DNA of 64,000 nt from Christensenella intestinihominis (GCF_001678845.1 NZ_MAIQ01000005.1:128925-192924), one strand, 5' to 3'; counted from the first letter of the stretch, positions 24,535-33,942 are shown. Made by a program: numbers and translations. The notes: generated by a model from the letters alone, not told the origin.

Positions 24535-26637
24535 ATGTTCGATCTAATCGATGAAATTTCAGAACTGCTTTATGTCAGCGACCCCGGGACCTATGAATTG
24601 CTGTACCTGAACCAGGCGGGCAGGAAGGTGTTTGGGCTTTCCGATATTTCCGGGAAAAAATGTTATGAGGTTCTGCAGGGAAGGGATAAGCCCTGTGAAT
24701 TTTGTACCAACGGCAAGCTGTCGGAAGATGAATTTTATGTATGGGACCATTATAATCCGGTTGTGGGCAGGCATTACCTTGTGAAGGATAAGCTGATTCC
24801 GTGGCAGGGAAAAATGGCGCGTATGGAAATCGCGCTTGACGTCACGGAAAAGGAAGAGCAGCGCATCCGGCTGGAAGAAGCCCTTGAGACCGAAAACCTG
24901 ATTCTTTCGTGCGTAAAAAGCTTGCACGAAATAAAGCATGTGAACGAGGCAATCGGCTGCATCATGGAGCGGATCGGAACCGCCCTGCAGGCCGACCGCG
25001 TTTATATTTTTGAATTCGCGGGCAAAAAAATGACCAACACCTATGAATGGTGCGCGCCCCTTGTGGTTCCGCAAATAGAGAATCTCAAAAATATGCCGGT
25101 GTCGGTGGTAAGGCGCTGGATCGAGGCGTTCAAAGAGAACAAATGCATTTATATTGAGGATATTGAGGAAATCAAAAACCAATATCCGGAAGAATACGCT
25201 CCCCTGAAAGCGCAGGAAATTAAAAGCCTTGTGGTGGCGCCGCTCAATTCTAACGGGCGCCTCATGGGGTATATCGGGGTGGATAACCCGGGAGCGGAAC
25301 CCGGCAGCCGCATCGAACCGGTGCTGGGAACCCTCGGCTATTTTCTGGCCTCCAGTATAGACCGGGTTCGCGCGGATATCATGCTGGAGAAGCTGAGCTT
25401 TGAGGACGTCCTGACCGGCCTCAATAACCGGCACAGGTTTATCCGCGATATTGATAAGCTGCAGGCGCAGGAAGTTCGCTCCATGGGCGTCGTATACCTT
25501 GATATCAACGGCCTGAAAACAGTAAATGACAGGCAGGGCCACGCCGCAGGCGATGAACGGCTCAAAAAAACGGCGGAATTGATCCGCTCTGTTTTCCCGG
25601 AAGAAAACGCCTACCGCATCGGCGGGGATGAATTTGTGGTTTGCTGCCCGGACGGAAGCGAAGGGGAATTTGAACACAAAGTGTTTGAGCTTAGAAACGG
25701 ACTGCTTCTGAGCACGGAATGCAGCGCCTCGGTGGGAAGCAAGTGGGCGGAAGGCGCTGTCGACGTATGCCGCCTTATAACGGAAACCGAAGAACTCATG
25801 TATGAGAACAAAAAAAAGTATTACCACAACCAGTCCGTTGGCCGTTACCGCTGCTATACCGACGATACGCTCGAATTGAAAAAGGGCGAGGCGCTGGTTC
25901 GTGCGCTGAAAGAAAACAGGTTTATTGTCTACTTCCAGCCCAAGGTCAGCGTGGAAGACCGCAGCCTGATCGGGGCGGAAGCGCTTGTCCGGTATCTGGG
26001 CCACAGCGGAAAAATTGAAGAGCCCGACCATTTCATCCCGGTGCTTGAAAACGCACGGCTAATCAGCAATATCGATCTTTTTGTCTTGGACAAAACCTGT
26101 GAAATGGTCTCGGAATGGCTGGAAAATGGCTATCGGGTTCCGCCGGTGTCCGTCAATTTTTCGAGATATACGCTGCTCGAAAAAGATTTTGTGGGAAAAA
26201 TAAGCGAAACGTGGAAGAGGCACGCCATCTCGCAGGAAATGATTGAGATTGAAATCACGGAGAGCGTCGAGGATGTGGGCGAAGAATATATGGAATGGAT
26301 TATCCGCGAGATCAAGAAAGCGGGGTTCTCCGTTTCCATCGACGACTTTGGCGTAAAGTATGCGAATCTTGCGTTGCTTAAGAATGTGGATATCGATACG
26401 CTGAAGCTTGACCGGAGCATGCTTGTAAACATTGGGGAACAGAAAAAAACATGCAGCCTGATTGGCTCTGTGGTGCAGTTTTGCGCGGAAATGGGAATAC
26501 AGTTTATCGCGGAAGGCGTTGAAACGGAAGAACAGTTCCGGATTTTGCAGGAGTTGAAATGCACGGGGGCGCAGGGCTTCCTGTTCGGCAGGCCGATGCC
26601 GGCGGAGGAATACCGGAAATTGCTGTCCGTCAATTAA
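24535..26637 (+). CDS. PAS-GAF-GGDEF-EAL cyclic-di-GMP signalling protein
   Basis: 700 residues from ATG 24535, which has GGAAGGG seven bases upstream; an ATG at 24448 would add 29 residues but overlaps the end of the second palindrome region and has a weaker site. Order: PAS-like domain (about 1-105, with the Cys pair PCEFC), coiled linker, GAF (about 120-275), GGDEF (about 285-435, intact GGDEF at 363-367) and EAL (about 445-700, intact EAL at 482-484, DDFG, EGVETEEQ, GFLFGRP). Both active sites look complete, so it could make and break c-di-GMP. No membrane segments; cytoplasmic. Monocistronic. Confidence 0.92.
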   Translation: MFDLIDEISELLYVSDPGTYELLYLNQAGRKVFGLSDISGKKCYEVLQGRDKPCEFCTNGKLSEDEFYVWDHYNPVVGRHYLVKDKLIPWQGKMARMEIALDVTEKEEQRIRLEEALETENLILSCVKSLHEIKHVNEAIGCIMERIGTALQADRVYIFEFAGKKMTNTYEWCAPLVVPQIENLKNMPVSVVRRWIEAFKENKCIYIEDIEEIKNQYPEEYAPLKAQEIKSLVVAPLNSNGRLMGYIGVDNPGAEPGSRIEPVLGTLGYFLASSIDRVRADIMLEKLSFEDVLTGLNNRHRFIRDIDKLQAQEVRSMGVVYLDINGLKTVNDRQGHAAGDERLKKTAELIRSVFPEENAYRIGGDEFVVCCPDGSEGEFEHKVFELRNGLLLSTECSASVGSKWAEGAVDVCRLITETEELMYENKKKYYHNQSVGRYRCYTDDTLELKKGEALVRALKENRFIVYFQPKVSVEDRSLIGAEALVRYLGHSGKIEEPDHFIPVLENARLISNIDLFVLDKTCEMVSEWLENGYRVPPVSVNFSRYTLLEKDFVGKISETWKRHAISQEMIEIEITESVEDVGEEYMEWIIREIKKAGFSVSIDDFGVKYANLALLKNVDIDTLKLDRSMLVNIGEQKKTCSLIGSVVQFCAEMGIQFIAEGVETEEQFRILQELKCTGAQGFLFGRPMPAEEYRKLLSVN

Positions 26638-26640
26638 ATA

Positions 26641-26672
26641 AAAATGGCGAATGCGGTGCATTCGCCATTTTT
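26641..26672. terminator. Bidirectional terminator between the GGDEF-EAL gene and the ABC operon
   Basis: A perfect stem, AAAATGGCGAATGC with its complement, spans a GGT loop and has T-runs in both directions. It serves two convergent units. Confidence 0.92.
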
Positions 26673-26681
26673 TGTACGGTT

Positions 26682-27392
26682 TTAAGCCGCGGCCTGCTGC
26701 TGCCTGACGCCTGCGCGCCGGGTGACGAGCCAGCCGAACAGGAAGAAAAGGGCGGCGAAAACGATCCAGAAGAGGGCGGCGTTCATGAGACTGGAAGCCA
26801 TCCATATAAAGATTTGCGCAAAGGCGGAAAGTGGCATGCCGGGAACCTCGGCGGCGCTCACGGTAAAGACCGCAAGCACGATCAGCCCGGCCGGAATGCA
26901 GATAGAGACGATCCACCTCGCCGCCTTGTTCATCCTGTAATATGCCCCGGCAATGAAATATCCAAGCGCCATCAACGCCATGTTGAGCGCAAGGAAGAAC
27001 AGGAACTGCGCCCACGGGCTTTCTGTAAACAAGGGCTGCCATGTGGCGGGGGACAGACTGGGAATCGCGTCCACCGCGACGCCGAAGGCCGCTGTTACGG
27101 CGCTGGCAATCACGGAAAGAAGCAGGAAGCTGAGGAAATGCGTCCTGCGGGACACGCCGTTTGCAAAGGCGATATGCAGGTTCTCCGAAAAGGAGGAACA
27201 GCCGACGACGAAGAGGAAAAAGGCGCCGATGGCCGCGGCCCCGAAATTAAACGTACCAGTATAGCCCGACCCCGCCAGGGAGAAAAAGACGATCGTTAGG
27301 GTGACGGCCAGCGCCAGGAGAATGCCGTAAAATATCAGGAATGCGGTTGAATTTGCCTTCAATTGCCACAGGGTCATCTGTTTGAGTTTCAT
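26682..27392 (-). CDS. ABC-2 type transporter permease
   Basis: 236 residues with six predicted membrane helices and short loops. It is the last gene of a GntR-ATPase-permease operon of the YtrA type, usually induced by cell-wall or membrane-active compounds. It ends in a polar QQQAAA tail. No family-specific active residues are expected. The export substrate is unknown. Confidence 0.82.
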   Translation of the reverse strand: MKLKQMTLWQLKANSTAFLIFYGILLALAVTLTIVFFSLAGSGYTGTFNFGAAAIGAFFLFVVGCSSFSENLHIAFANGVSRRTHFLSFLLLSVIASAVTAAFGVAVDAIPSLSPATWQPLFTESPWAQFLFFLALNMALMALGYFIAGAYYRMNKAARWIVSICIPAGLIVLAVFTVSAAEVPGMPLSAFAQIFIWMASSLMNAALFWIVFAALFFLFGWLVTRRAGVRQQQAAA

Positions 27393-27410
27393 ATTGTTTT
27401 CCTCTCTTTC

Positions 27411-28250
27411 TTACGCGTTTGTCAGGTGGATGAAGAGCTGCTGCAAATCAAGCGGGGTAACCGTAAGGTTTTCCGGCACTGCACCGCGGTCGCCGAGTAT
27501 ATGCGCTAGCATCAGTCCGCCGATTTCCTGGGTGCCCAGTATGTTTTTTCCCGAAGACCAGGCAAGGACGTCCTCTTTCCTGCCGGATACCGTAAATCCC
27601 ATATCCTGGATTTCCTCGGCGGGCCGGTCAAGGAGGATCGTGCCGTCCTTGATGATGACGACATGCCCGATAAGGGCAGACACCTCTTCGATCAGATGTG
27701 TGGAGAGGATCACAGTGCAGGGCTTTTCCGCATAGCGCGCGAGAAGTTCTTCATAGAAAAGCTGCCGGTGGTTTGCATCCAGCCCCAAAACCGGTTCGTC
27801 GAACAGGAGGTATTCCGCGCCCGATGCAAGCGTCGCAACCAGCTTGGCAATGGAACGGTAACCTGTGGAAAGCTGGCCGAATTTCTTCCCGGGGTCGAGC
27901 CCGAATTTTGCCGCGAGCCCGTTTGCGTAATCCGTATCAAAACCGGGATTGAAAAGCTTCGACCATTCAAACATGCGCCGAACCCGTACGGAAGGCTCAT
28001 ACAGGGTATCTTCGCTCATGTAAGAAATGCGCCCGAGCGCCGTGTCGTTTTCCATCGCGGGCATGCCGTCCACATACAAAAAACCCTCCGACGGGATAAG
28101 GCGGTTCGTAATCAGGTTCAAAAGGGTCGATTTCCCGGCTCCGTTCCGCCCGAGGAGGCCGTAAATACGGTTTTCCCCAAAGCTTACGTTAAGCCTTTTA
28201 AGCGCGGTAACATGCCTGAATTTTTTGGTAATATTTTTTGCTTCGATCAT
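27411..28250 (-). CDS. ABC transporter ATP-binding protein
   Basis: 279 residues. Walker A GRNGAGKST (about 34-42), Walker B YLLFDEPVLGLD, His-loop STHLIEE. The signature is LSTGYRS rather than LSGGQ, which is common in this GntR-linked group. A C-terminal extension of about 70 residues follows the ATPase core. It overlaps the regulator gene by four bases and precedes the permease by 18 bases, so it energises that exporter. Confidence 0.9.
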   Translation of the reverse strand: MIEAKNITKKFRHVTALKRLNVSFGENRIYGLLGRNGAGKSTLLNLITNRLIPSEGFLYVDGMPAMENDTALGRISYMSEDTLYEPSVRVRRMFEWSKLFNPGFDTDYANGLAAKFGLDPGKKFGQLSTGYRSIAKLVATLASGAEYLLFDEPVLGLDANHRQLFYEELLARYAEKPCTVILSTHLIEEVSALIGHVVIIKDGTILLDRPAEEIQDMGFTVSGRKEDVLAWSSGKNILGTQEIGGLMLAHILGDRGAVPENLTVTPLDLQQLFIHLTNA

Positions 28251-28615
28251 TTTCCTGCTCCTTCCGTTATCATGCGTATAATCTCATCCGGGGTGATTTC
28301 CAGCTTTTTCGCTTCCGCCAAAAGTGCGCAGACGTAATCATCGAAAAAAGCCCGCCTTCTTTTGGCGCGGACTTTTTCCTTTGCGCCCTCCCTGACAAAC
28401 ATGCCGACGCCGCGCCTTTTATAAAGGATACCGCCGTCCACAAGGAGCGTCATGCCCTTCAGCACCGTCGCCGGGTTAATCTTATAAAGCGTCGAAATTT
28501 CAGTGGTGGACGGAACCTGCGTATCCTCGGGAAACACGCCCGAAAGGATAGAGTCTTCAATTTGATCCGCGATTTGAAGGTAAATGGGAATCCCGTTTTC
28601 AAAATCGAGCTTCAT
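28247..28615 (-). CDS. GntR-family regulator, YtrA subfamily
   Basis: 122 residues: an N-terminal winged helix (GIPIYLQIADQIEDSILSG; TTEISTLYKINPATVLKGMT) and a short helical tail, the size of YtrA-type repressors. It is first in the operon with the ABC ATPase. A near-perfect palindrome overlaps its promoter, so it most likely represses its own operon. Inducer unknown. Confidence 0.9.
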   Translation of the reverse strand: MKLDFENGIPIYLQIADQIEDSILSGVFPEDTQVPSTTEISTLYKINPATVLKGMTLLVDGGILYKRRGVGMFVREGAKEKVRAKRRRAFFDDYVCALLAEAKKLEITPDEIIRMITEGAGK

Positions 28616-28631
28616 GGCTGTCTCCTTAATT

Positions 28632-28681
28632 AGTTAGTTACTTATGTAATTAACTATAAAGGCGAAAACAAAATCTGTCAA
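28632..28681 (-). promoter_or_regulatory. Promoter and operator of the GntR-ABC operon
   Basis: Minus-strand TTGACA (28681-28676), 17 bases, TATAGT (28658-28653). An inverted repeat, AGTTAGTTAC-TTAT-GTAATTAACT (28632-28655, 9 of 10 positions paired), covers the -10 end and the transcription start, placed for repression by the GntR protein. Confidence 0.8.
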
Positions 28682-28740
28682 GAAGTTTTTTTTACTTAAA
28701 GCGCAAGGGGGTCAAAAGCGGGAACGCATGGAAACTGGTA

Positions 28741-28766
28741 TAAAAAAAGCCCTGCGCAGGCAGGGA
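28741..28766 (-). terminator. Terminator of the EamA gene
   Basis: On the minus strand a CCCTGC-GCAGGG stem is followed by a T-run (the A-run at 28742-28748 on the plus strand). Confidence 0.7.
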
Positions 28767-28781
28767 GGGGCTGTGTTCCGG

Positions 28782-29195
28782 TTAAAGAACCATAACAAGG
28801 GTACCCAGCGTAATCAGGATTCCGCCGATTACCGTTTTGGCGGTGACCGCTTCCTTCAGGATGATAAAAGCGAGCACCATACTGATTACAACGCTGAATT
28901 TGTCGATAGGCACAACCTTTGAAGCATCCCCAAGCTGGAGCGCCTTAAAGTAAAAAAGCCAGGAAAGGCCGGTTGCAATTCCGGACAGGATCAGGAAAAT
29001 CCAGGATTTTGCCGTAATATTTGGAATCTGGCACTGCGAACCCGTTACAAATACAATGCCCCAAGCCATTATGAGGACGACAACCGTACGGATTGCGGTG
29101 GCGAGGTTGGAATTCATATCCTGGATGCCGATTTTGGCAAGAATTGCAGTGGCGGCGGCGAAAACCGCAGAAAGGAGCGCGAATACAATCCACAT
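28782..29195 (-). CDS. Single-domain EamA/DMT-family transporter
   Basis: 137 residues from ATG 29195, with a perfect AGGAGG seven bases upstream. It has four to five membrane helices and one EamA unit, half the length of the usual ten-helix protein, so it should dimerise. Opening MWIVFALLSAVFAAATAILAKIG is typical of this small group. It probably exports or imports a small metabolite. Monocistronic, with a terminator on either side. Confidence 0.85.
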   Translation of the reverse strand: MWIVFALLSAVFAAATAILAKIGIQDMNSNLATAIRTVVVLIMAWGIVFVTGSQCQIPNITAKSWIFLILSGIATGLSWLFYFKALQLGDASKVVPIDKFSVVISMVLAFIILKEAVTAKTVIGGILITLGTLVMVL

Positions 29196-29234
29196 GTTTT
29201 TTCCTCCTCGCAATGTATTCACAAAACCACCCCA

Positions 29235-29258
29235 TTAAAAAAGCCGCATAACTGCGGC
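29235..29258 (-). terminator. Terminator of the GNAT gene
   Basis: On the minus strand GCCGCA-GTTA-TGCGGC is followed by TTTTTT. Confidence 0.8.
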
Positions 29259-29270
29259 CTTGAAAATCTG

Positions 29271-29726
29271 TTACAGTTCCTTTTGCAGCATAAGGATTTC
29301 TTCACCGTTCAGGATTTCGCTTTGCATGCTGTCGCTTGCGACGAAGCCGAGCTGCTCGCGGTAAACCTTAAGCGCGCGGTAGTTGGAAGGATCGACGTTA
29401 ACCTCCACAAGCCGGATGCCGAACGCGCGCATATCCGCAAAGGCAATATTCAGCAGGGATGTCCCGAGGTTCGGGTATGCCTGCGGATCAATGATGTTGA
29501 TGCTGTGCAGGAACACCTTGTCCGGATTGTCAAAATTGCGCATAAAATAAACCGCGCCGAGAATTTCGTCATATTCCACAGCGACATAAACGCGCGCATG
29601 GCGCAGCATCGCAATCAGGTCAAAGACGTCGAGGGCGCCGCTGTCGTAGGAAGAATTTTCGATCTGGATCAACTGTTCCACCAAATCAAAATCCCGTTCT
29701 TTTATATGAAAATATTCGATTGCCAT
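29271..29726 (-). CDS. GNAT-family N-acetyltransferase
   Basis: 151 residues with the GNAT fold: beta strands VYVAVEYDEILGAVYFMRN, an acetyl-CoA loop (PNLGTSLLNIAFADMRAFG in place of the usual Q/R-x-x-G-x-G/A) and a C-terminal NVDPSNYRALKVYREQLGF block typical of motif B. It would acetylate an amine or a protein N terminus. The substrate is not predictable. It lies between radC and the EamA gene and appears to be its own unit. Confidence 0.8.
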   Translation of the reverse strand: MAIEYFHIKERDFDLVEQLIQIENSSYDSGALDVFDLIAMLRHARVYVAVEYDEILGAVYFMRNFDNPDKVFLHSINIIDPQAYPNLGTSLLNIAFADMRAFGIRLVEVNVDPSNYRALKVYREQLGFVASDSMQSEILNGEEILMLQKEL

Positions 29727-29821
29727 TCCTTTATCCTCCGGTTGCGCAGAAAATGCACGCTAAAATTCTCTGATACAAAAGAATTATACCCAAAAACCTC
29801 GTATATTGCAAGCGCAGCGTC

Positions 29822-30577
29822 CTATTCCCCTGATTTACCCGGCAAGGGCGGCTGGGAATCCGGCGGGGGGTATTGTGCGGCATGAACCGCATCCGCGGGC
29901 GACAGCATTTTCTCCGAAAAGCTGAACGCGTCTTTTTCACCGATAATAATATGGTCGAGCAGGGTGACGGACACCGTATCCATCGCCGCCGCAACCTGCC
30001 GCGTCATGGCGATATCTTTTTTACTCGGCTGTGCGCTGCCGCCGGGATGATTGTGCGCAAGCAGGATTTTTTCGGCGCCGGTGCGCACCACGACTTCCAT
30101 AACCTGCCGGATGGAAACGGGGGCCTCGGTTGCACTACCGCGGGAAAGGCGCTCGGTGTGCCGGACGCGGAAACGCGGATCGAGGCATACGATATAAAGC
30201 TCTTCCTTCATTTTTCCCCGGAACAGGAGGCACGCATAGTCGATTGCGGCCTGGACCGAGGAAAGGGCGGCCTGCTCTTCCATATCCTTGAGCCAGTATT
30301 TCCGGGCAAGCTCCGACTGGAGCTTTATGAGCACCGCCGCGCTTTCGCCGATTCCCGCGGTTTGCGCCAAGTCCGCGGGGTCCGCGTCAAACACATTCCG
30401 CAGGCTTCCGAAACGGTCTAAAAGTTCGTGCGCGAGGGCATTGGTGTCACGGCGGGGAAGCGCATAAAAAAGCAGGAGCTCGAGCGCCTCGTGCTCCTCA
30501 AAGGAATCGAGGCCGTGCCCCAGGAACCGGTTTCTGAGCCGTTCGCGATGTCCGTCATGAATGGAAATGCCGCTCAC
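29822..30577 (-). CDS. radC: RadC-family JAMM-domain protein
   Basis: 251 residues. N-terminal helix-hairpin-helix part (about 20-95, AQTAGIGESAAVLIKL) followed by the MPN/JAMM domain with H175-x-H177-x7-S185-x2-D188 (HNHPGGSAQPSKKD). Despite the name, a repair role is doubtful; the family is often linked to natural transformation or DNA processing. The start is GTG 30577. The C terminus is Pro-rich and low complexity. It is divergent from pepV. Confidence 0.9.
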   Translation of the reverse strand: MSGISIHDGHRERLRNRFLGHGLDSFEEHEALELLLFYALPRRDTNALAHELLDRFGSLRNVFDADPADLAQTAGIGESAAVLIKLQSELARKYWLKDMEEQAALSSVQAAIDYACLLFRGKMKEELYIVCLDPRFRVRHTERLSRGSATEAPVSIRQVMEVVVRTGAEKILLAHNHPGGSAQPSKKDIAMTRQVAAAMDTVSVTLLDHIIIGEKDAFSFSEKMLSPADAVHAAQYPPPDSQPPLPGKSGE

Positions 30578-30688
30578 CTCACTGGAAAATCTTTCAAATA
30601 ATTAATTCGCCGCGGACTCCGGCGATTCCTTGTCGTGCGGCGCATACGGTTAAAAAAGAAAAAAACGGTGTATATCCGCTATAAAATC

Positions 30689-30697
30689 TGTTATAAT
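30689..30697 (+). promoter_or_regulatory. Extended -10 promoter of pepV-alaS
   Basis: TGTTATAAT (hexamer 30692-30697), about 50 bases before the pepV ATG. No good -35 is seen. Confidence 0.55.
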
Positions 30698-30747
30698 ATA
30701 TCATGTTTCTTTTTATGTTGCAAAGATAGATAAAGGAGAGGAAAACA

Positions 30748-32127
30748 ATGCTCGAGTTTTCACTGGCACCGCGCAAAGATGAAATGATAGAAGCCTTGTG
30801 CAAAATACTTTCCATTGAAAGTGTGAAAAGCGCGCCGCAGGGAAATATGCCCTACGGGAAGGGTGTGTTTGATGCGCTCATCAAAACCCTTAACATTGCG
30901 GAAAAACTCGATTTTGACAGTGTGAATTTCTACTCCCATCTTGGATATGTGGAATATGGCGACGGAGACGAGCTCTTTGGAATCGTGACGCACCTCGACG
31001 TCGTGCCCGCGGGGGACGGATGGACTTTCCCGCCCTTTGAGGGAACGGTAAAGGACGGCCGCATCTACGGACGCGGGGCAATTGACGACAAAGGCCCGGC
31101 GATTGCCGCGCTGTTTGCGCTTTCCGCGATAAAAGAAAATTGTATCAGCCTCAATAAACGCGTACGCATTATTTTCGGGTGCGATGAGGAAAGCGGCTGG
31201 TCGGATATGGATTTTTATAAGGCGAACGGAGGCGAAATTCCCAATATGGCGATTTCGCCGGATGCGGAATTCCCCATTATCAATGCCGAAAAGGGGCTGC
31301 TGCAGCTTAAGGCGGTAAAGAAGGCATATCACGGGGAGGGAGACGGCCTTGCCGTGGAATCCCTGCAGGCAGGCGAGCGCGTGAACGTCGTGCCCGCGGT
31401 ATGCACCTGCAAAATCACAGGCAATACCAAAGCGGTCCGGCAAATGATGGACCTGTTCAATGAAGATTCCCCCGTAAAGATCGCTGCGGAGGAAGCGGCA
31501 GATGGCCTGCTCCTGACCGCGCACGGCGTTTCCGCACACGGCTCAAAGCCGGAGGACGGGAAAAATGCGCTTGCGTTTATGATCCTGTTTCTGAATACGC
31601 TGCCCCTCAAAAAGAACGCGGTTTCCGATGCGGTTTACGAGCTGGCGGAGTATATCGGGATGCAAACGGACGGCACGCACCTTGGAATTGCCGCAAAGGA
31701 TGAATCCGGCGCGCTTTCGCTGAATCTCGGTTATTTCAAGACAACGGAGGAAGGCGTTGAAGCGGGAATCGATATCCGCTATCCGATCCATACGAAAAAG
31801 GAAACGGTTATGGATGCGATTCGCAGCCGGATGAAAGAGCTTTCGGTGGAAGAGGTTTTTTCACGTCCGCCGCATTATGTGCCCGAGGATTCGCCGCTTG
31901 TCGCAGGGCTCAAGCAGGCGTACGAGGAAGTGACGGGCGAGAAAGCCTATTGCATGACGATGGGCGGGGCGACCTATGCGCGCGCCTTTCCGAATTCCGT
32001 CGCCTTCGGGGCGCTGTTCCCGGGACAGCAGGGGACGGAGCACCAGGCCGACGAATATATTGAAATCGATTCGCTGCTGAAAACGGCGGATATCATTGCC
32101 AACGCCATTTTGGTGCTGTGCAAATAG
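30748..32127 (+). CDS. pepV: M20-family dipeptidase PepV
   Basis: 459 residues. The two-zinc aminopeptidase core has THLDVVPAGDGW, GRGAIDDKGP and GCDEESGWSDM (metal and catalytic His, Asp, Glu), then a lid domain, and HQADEYIE near the C terminus. PepV trims dipeptides with broad specificity in the cytoplasm. Ribosome binding site AAGGAGAGGAAAACA. It lies 24 bases before alaS and shares its transcript. Confidence 0.92.
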   Translation: MLEFSLAPRKDEMIEALCKILSIESVKSAPQGNMPYGKGVFDALIKTLNIAEKLDFDSVNFYSHLGYVEYGDGDELFGIVTHLDVVPAGDGWTFPPFEGTVKDGRIYGRGAIDDKGPAIAALFALSAIKENCISLNKRVRIIFGCDEESGWSDMDFYKANGGEIPNMAISPDAEFPIINAEKGLLQLKAVKKAYHGEGDGLAVESLQAGERVNVVPAVCTCKITGNTKAVRQMMDLFNEDSPVKIAAEEAADGLLLTAHGVSAHGSKPEDGKNALAFMILFLNTLPLKKNAVSDAVYELAEYIGMQTDGTHLGIAAKDESGALSLNLGYFKTTEEGVEAGIDIRYPIHTKKETVMDAIRSRMKELSVEEVFSRPPHYVPEDSPLVAGLKQAYEEVTGEKAYCMTMGGATYARAFPNSVAFGALFPGQQGTEHQADEYIEIDSLLKTADIIANAILVLCK

Positions 32128-32151
32128 AAATGACGACAGGGGAGTTTTTGG

Positions 32152-33942
32152 ATGAAGTGCTTGACAAGTGACGAACTGAGACAAATGTATCTGGATTTTT
32201 TCAAGAGCAAGGGGCATGCGGTAATTAAAAGCGCGTCCCTGATCCCGGAGAACGATCCGACGGTGCTCTTTACAACGGCGGGAATGCATCCGCTCGTTCC
32301 ATACCTGCTGGGGGAGACCCATCCGGCGGGAACGCGGCTTACAGACGTACAAAAGTGCGTGCGTACCGGCGATATTGATGAAGTGGGCGACGAAAGCCAC
32401 TGCACGTTTTTTGAAATGCTGGGCAACTGGTCGCTCGGGGACTATTTTAAAAAAGAGGCGATCACGTGGAGCTTTGAATTCCTGACGGATGAAAAGTATC
32501 TTGGGATCGATAAGGATAAACTGTATTTCAGCTGCTTTGCCGGGGACGGCGACGCCCCGCGCGATACGGTGGCATATGATACGTGGCGTTCCCTTGGCGT
32601 TGCGGAAGACCACATTTTTTTCCTGCCCAAGGAAAATAACTGGTGGGGGCCGGCAGGCATCACCGGGCCGTGCGGACCGGATACCGAAATGTTTATCGAT
32701 ACGGGGAAACCGGCTTGCGGGCCGGATTGCAGCCCGGCGTGCGATTGCGGGAAATATCTCGAAATCTGGAACGACGTATTCATGGAATATAACAAACAGG
32801 CGGATGGGACTTATGTGCCCCTCGAGCAGAAGAACGTGGATACGGGCATGGGGCTCGACCGTACGATTGCAATTTTGCAGGGAAAAGGCTCCGTTTATGA
32901 GACGGATGTCTTTGCTCCCATCATTGCTAAAATCGAGGAACTTTCCGGCAAAAAATACGAGGGCGCGGACGAAGACACAAGGAAAGCGTTCCGCATTGTT
33001 GCGGACCATATGCGCTGCGCAACCTTCATGATCGGCGACGAGCGGGGAATTACCCCTTCCAATGTAGACCAGGGCTATGTATTGCGGCGGCTCCTGCGCC
33101 GGGCGATCCGGTTTTCCGGAAAGCTGGGGATTGCGGAAGGCAGCCTGCCCGAAATCGCAAAGGTCGTTATCGAAAAGTATGCGCATGCATACGGGGAACT
33201 GAAAACCAATGAAAATAAGATACTGACGGAGATTGCCAAGGAAGAGGAACGCTTCCAAAAGACGATCACGCAGGGCCTGAAGGAGTTTGAAAAGACGGTT
33301 GAACGCCTTGAAGGCGACACCATAGACGGGAAAAGCGCCTTCCGGCTGTACGATACGTTTGGATTCCCGATTGAGTTCACGCTCGAGCTTGCCGCGGAAC
33401 GCGGCCTCAAGGTGGATAAGGAAGGCTTCGACAAGGCTTTCGAGCATCACCAGGAACTTTCCCATGCAGGGGCGGAACAGCGCTTTAAAGGCGGCCTTGC
33501 AGACACCAGCGAGCAGACGGCGCGCCTGCACACGGCGACCCACCTTCTCAATGCGGCGCTGCGCAAAATCCTGAGCGAAGATATCGTGCAGAAGGGCTCC
33601 AATATCACGGCGGAGCGCTTGCGGTTTGATTTCAACTTCCCGCGCAAGGTGGAGCGCGATGAGCTCGACCAGCTGGAAGCATACGTGAACGAGGCGATCG
33701 ACGCCGGGCTCGATGTGATCGAGGAGGAAATGTCCGTGGAGGAAGCGAAAAAGCAGGGAGCAATGGGCGTGTTTGATTCCAAATACGGCGACCTTGTAAA
33801 GGTATATACGATTCCGGGATATTCCAAGGAAATCTGCGGCGGTCCGCACGCAAAGAATACGTCGGAGCTGGGGCATTTCAAGATCAAGAAGGAACAGAGC
33901 AGCAGCGCGGGCGTGCGCAGGATCAAAGCCGTGCTGGATTAA
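32152..33942 (+). CDS. alaS: Alanyl-tRNA synthetase, short form lacking the C-Ala domain
   Basis: 596 residues against about 875 for standard AlaRS. The class II catalytic core (1 to about 320) and the editing domain with zinc ligands H460, H464, C562 and H566 (HTATH; CGGPH) are complete. A Cys cluster (C189, C193, C197, C199) inserted before EIWNDVFMEY suggests an extra zinc knuckle. The protein stops right after the editing domain, so the oligomerisation/tRNA-elbow domain (DHHA1-type) is missing. The stop is clean and a terminator follows, so this is not a frameshift. Whether a second AlaRS exists elsewhere cannot be seen here. Confidence 0.9.
   Translation: MKCLTSDELRQMYLDFFKSKGHAVIKSASLIPENDPTVLFTTAGMHPLVPYLLGETHPAGTRLTDVQKCVRTGDIDEVGDESHCTFFEMLGNWSLGDYFKKEAITWSFEFLTDEKYLGIDKDKLYFSCFAGDGDAPRDTVAYDTWRSLGVAEDHIFFLPKENNWWGPAGITGPCGPDTEMFIDTGKPACGPDCSPACDCGKYLEIWNDVFMEYNKQADGTYVPLEQKNVDTGMGLDRTIAILQGKGSVYETDVFAPIIAKIEELSGKKYEGADEDTRKAFRIVADHMRCATFMIGDERGITPSNVDQGYVLRRLLRRAIRFSGKLGIAEGSLPEIAKVVIEKYAHAYGELKTNENKILTEIAKEEERFQKTITQGLKEFEKTVERLEGDTIDGKSAFRLYDTFGFPIEFTLELAAERGLKVDKEGFDKAFEHHQELSHAGAEQRFKGGLADTSEQTARLHTATHLLNAALRKILSEDIVQKGSNITAERLRFDFNFPRKVERDELDQLEAYVNEAIDAGLDVIEEEMSVEEAKKQGAMGVFDSKYGDLVKVYTIPGYSKEICGGPHAKNTSELGHFKIKKEQSSSAGVRRIKAVLD

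Noticed and set aside
24559-26031. 490-codon minus-strand frame opposite the GGDEF-EAL gene
   Set aside because: Shadow of a conserved coding region; no ribosome binding site or recognisable domain.
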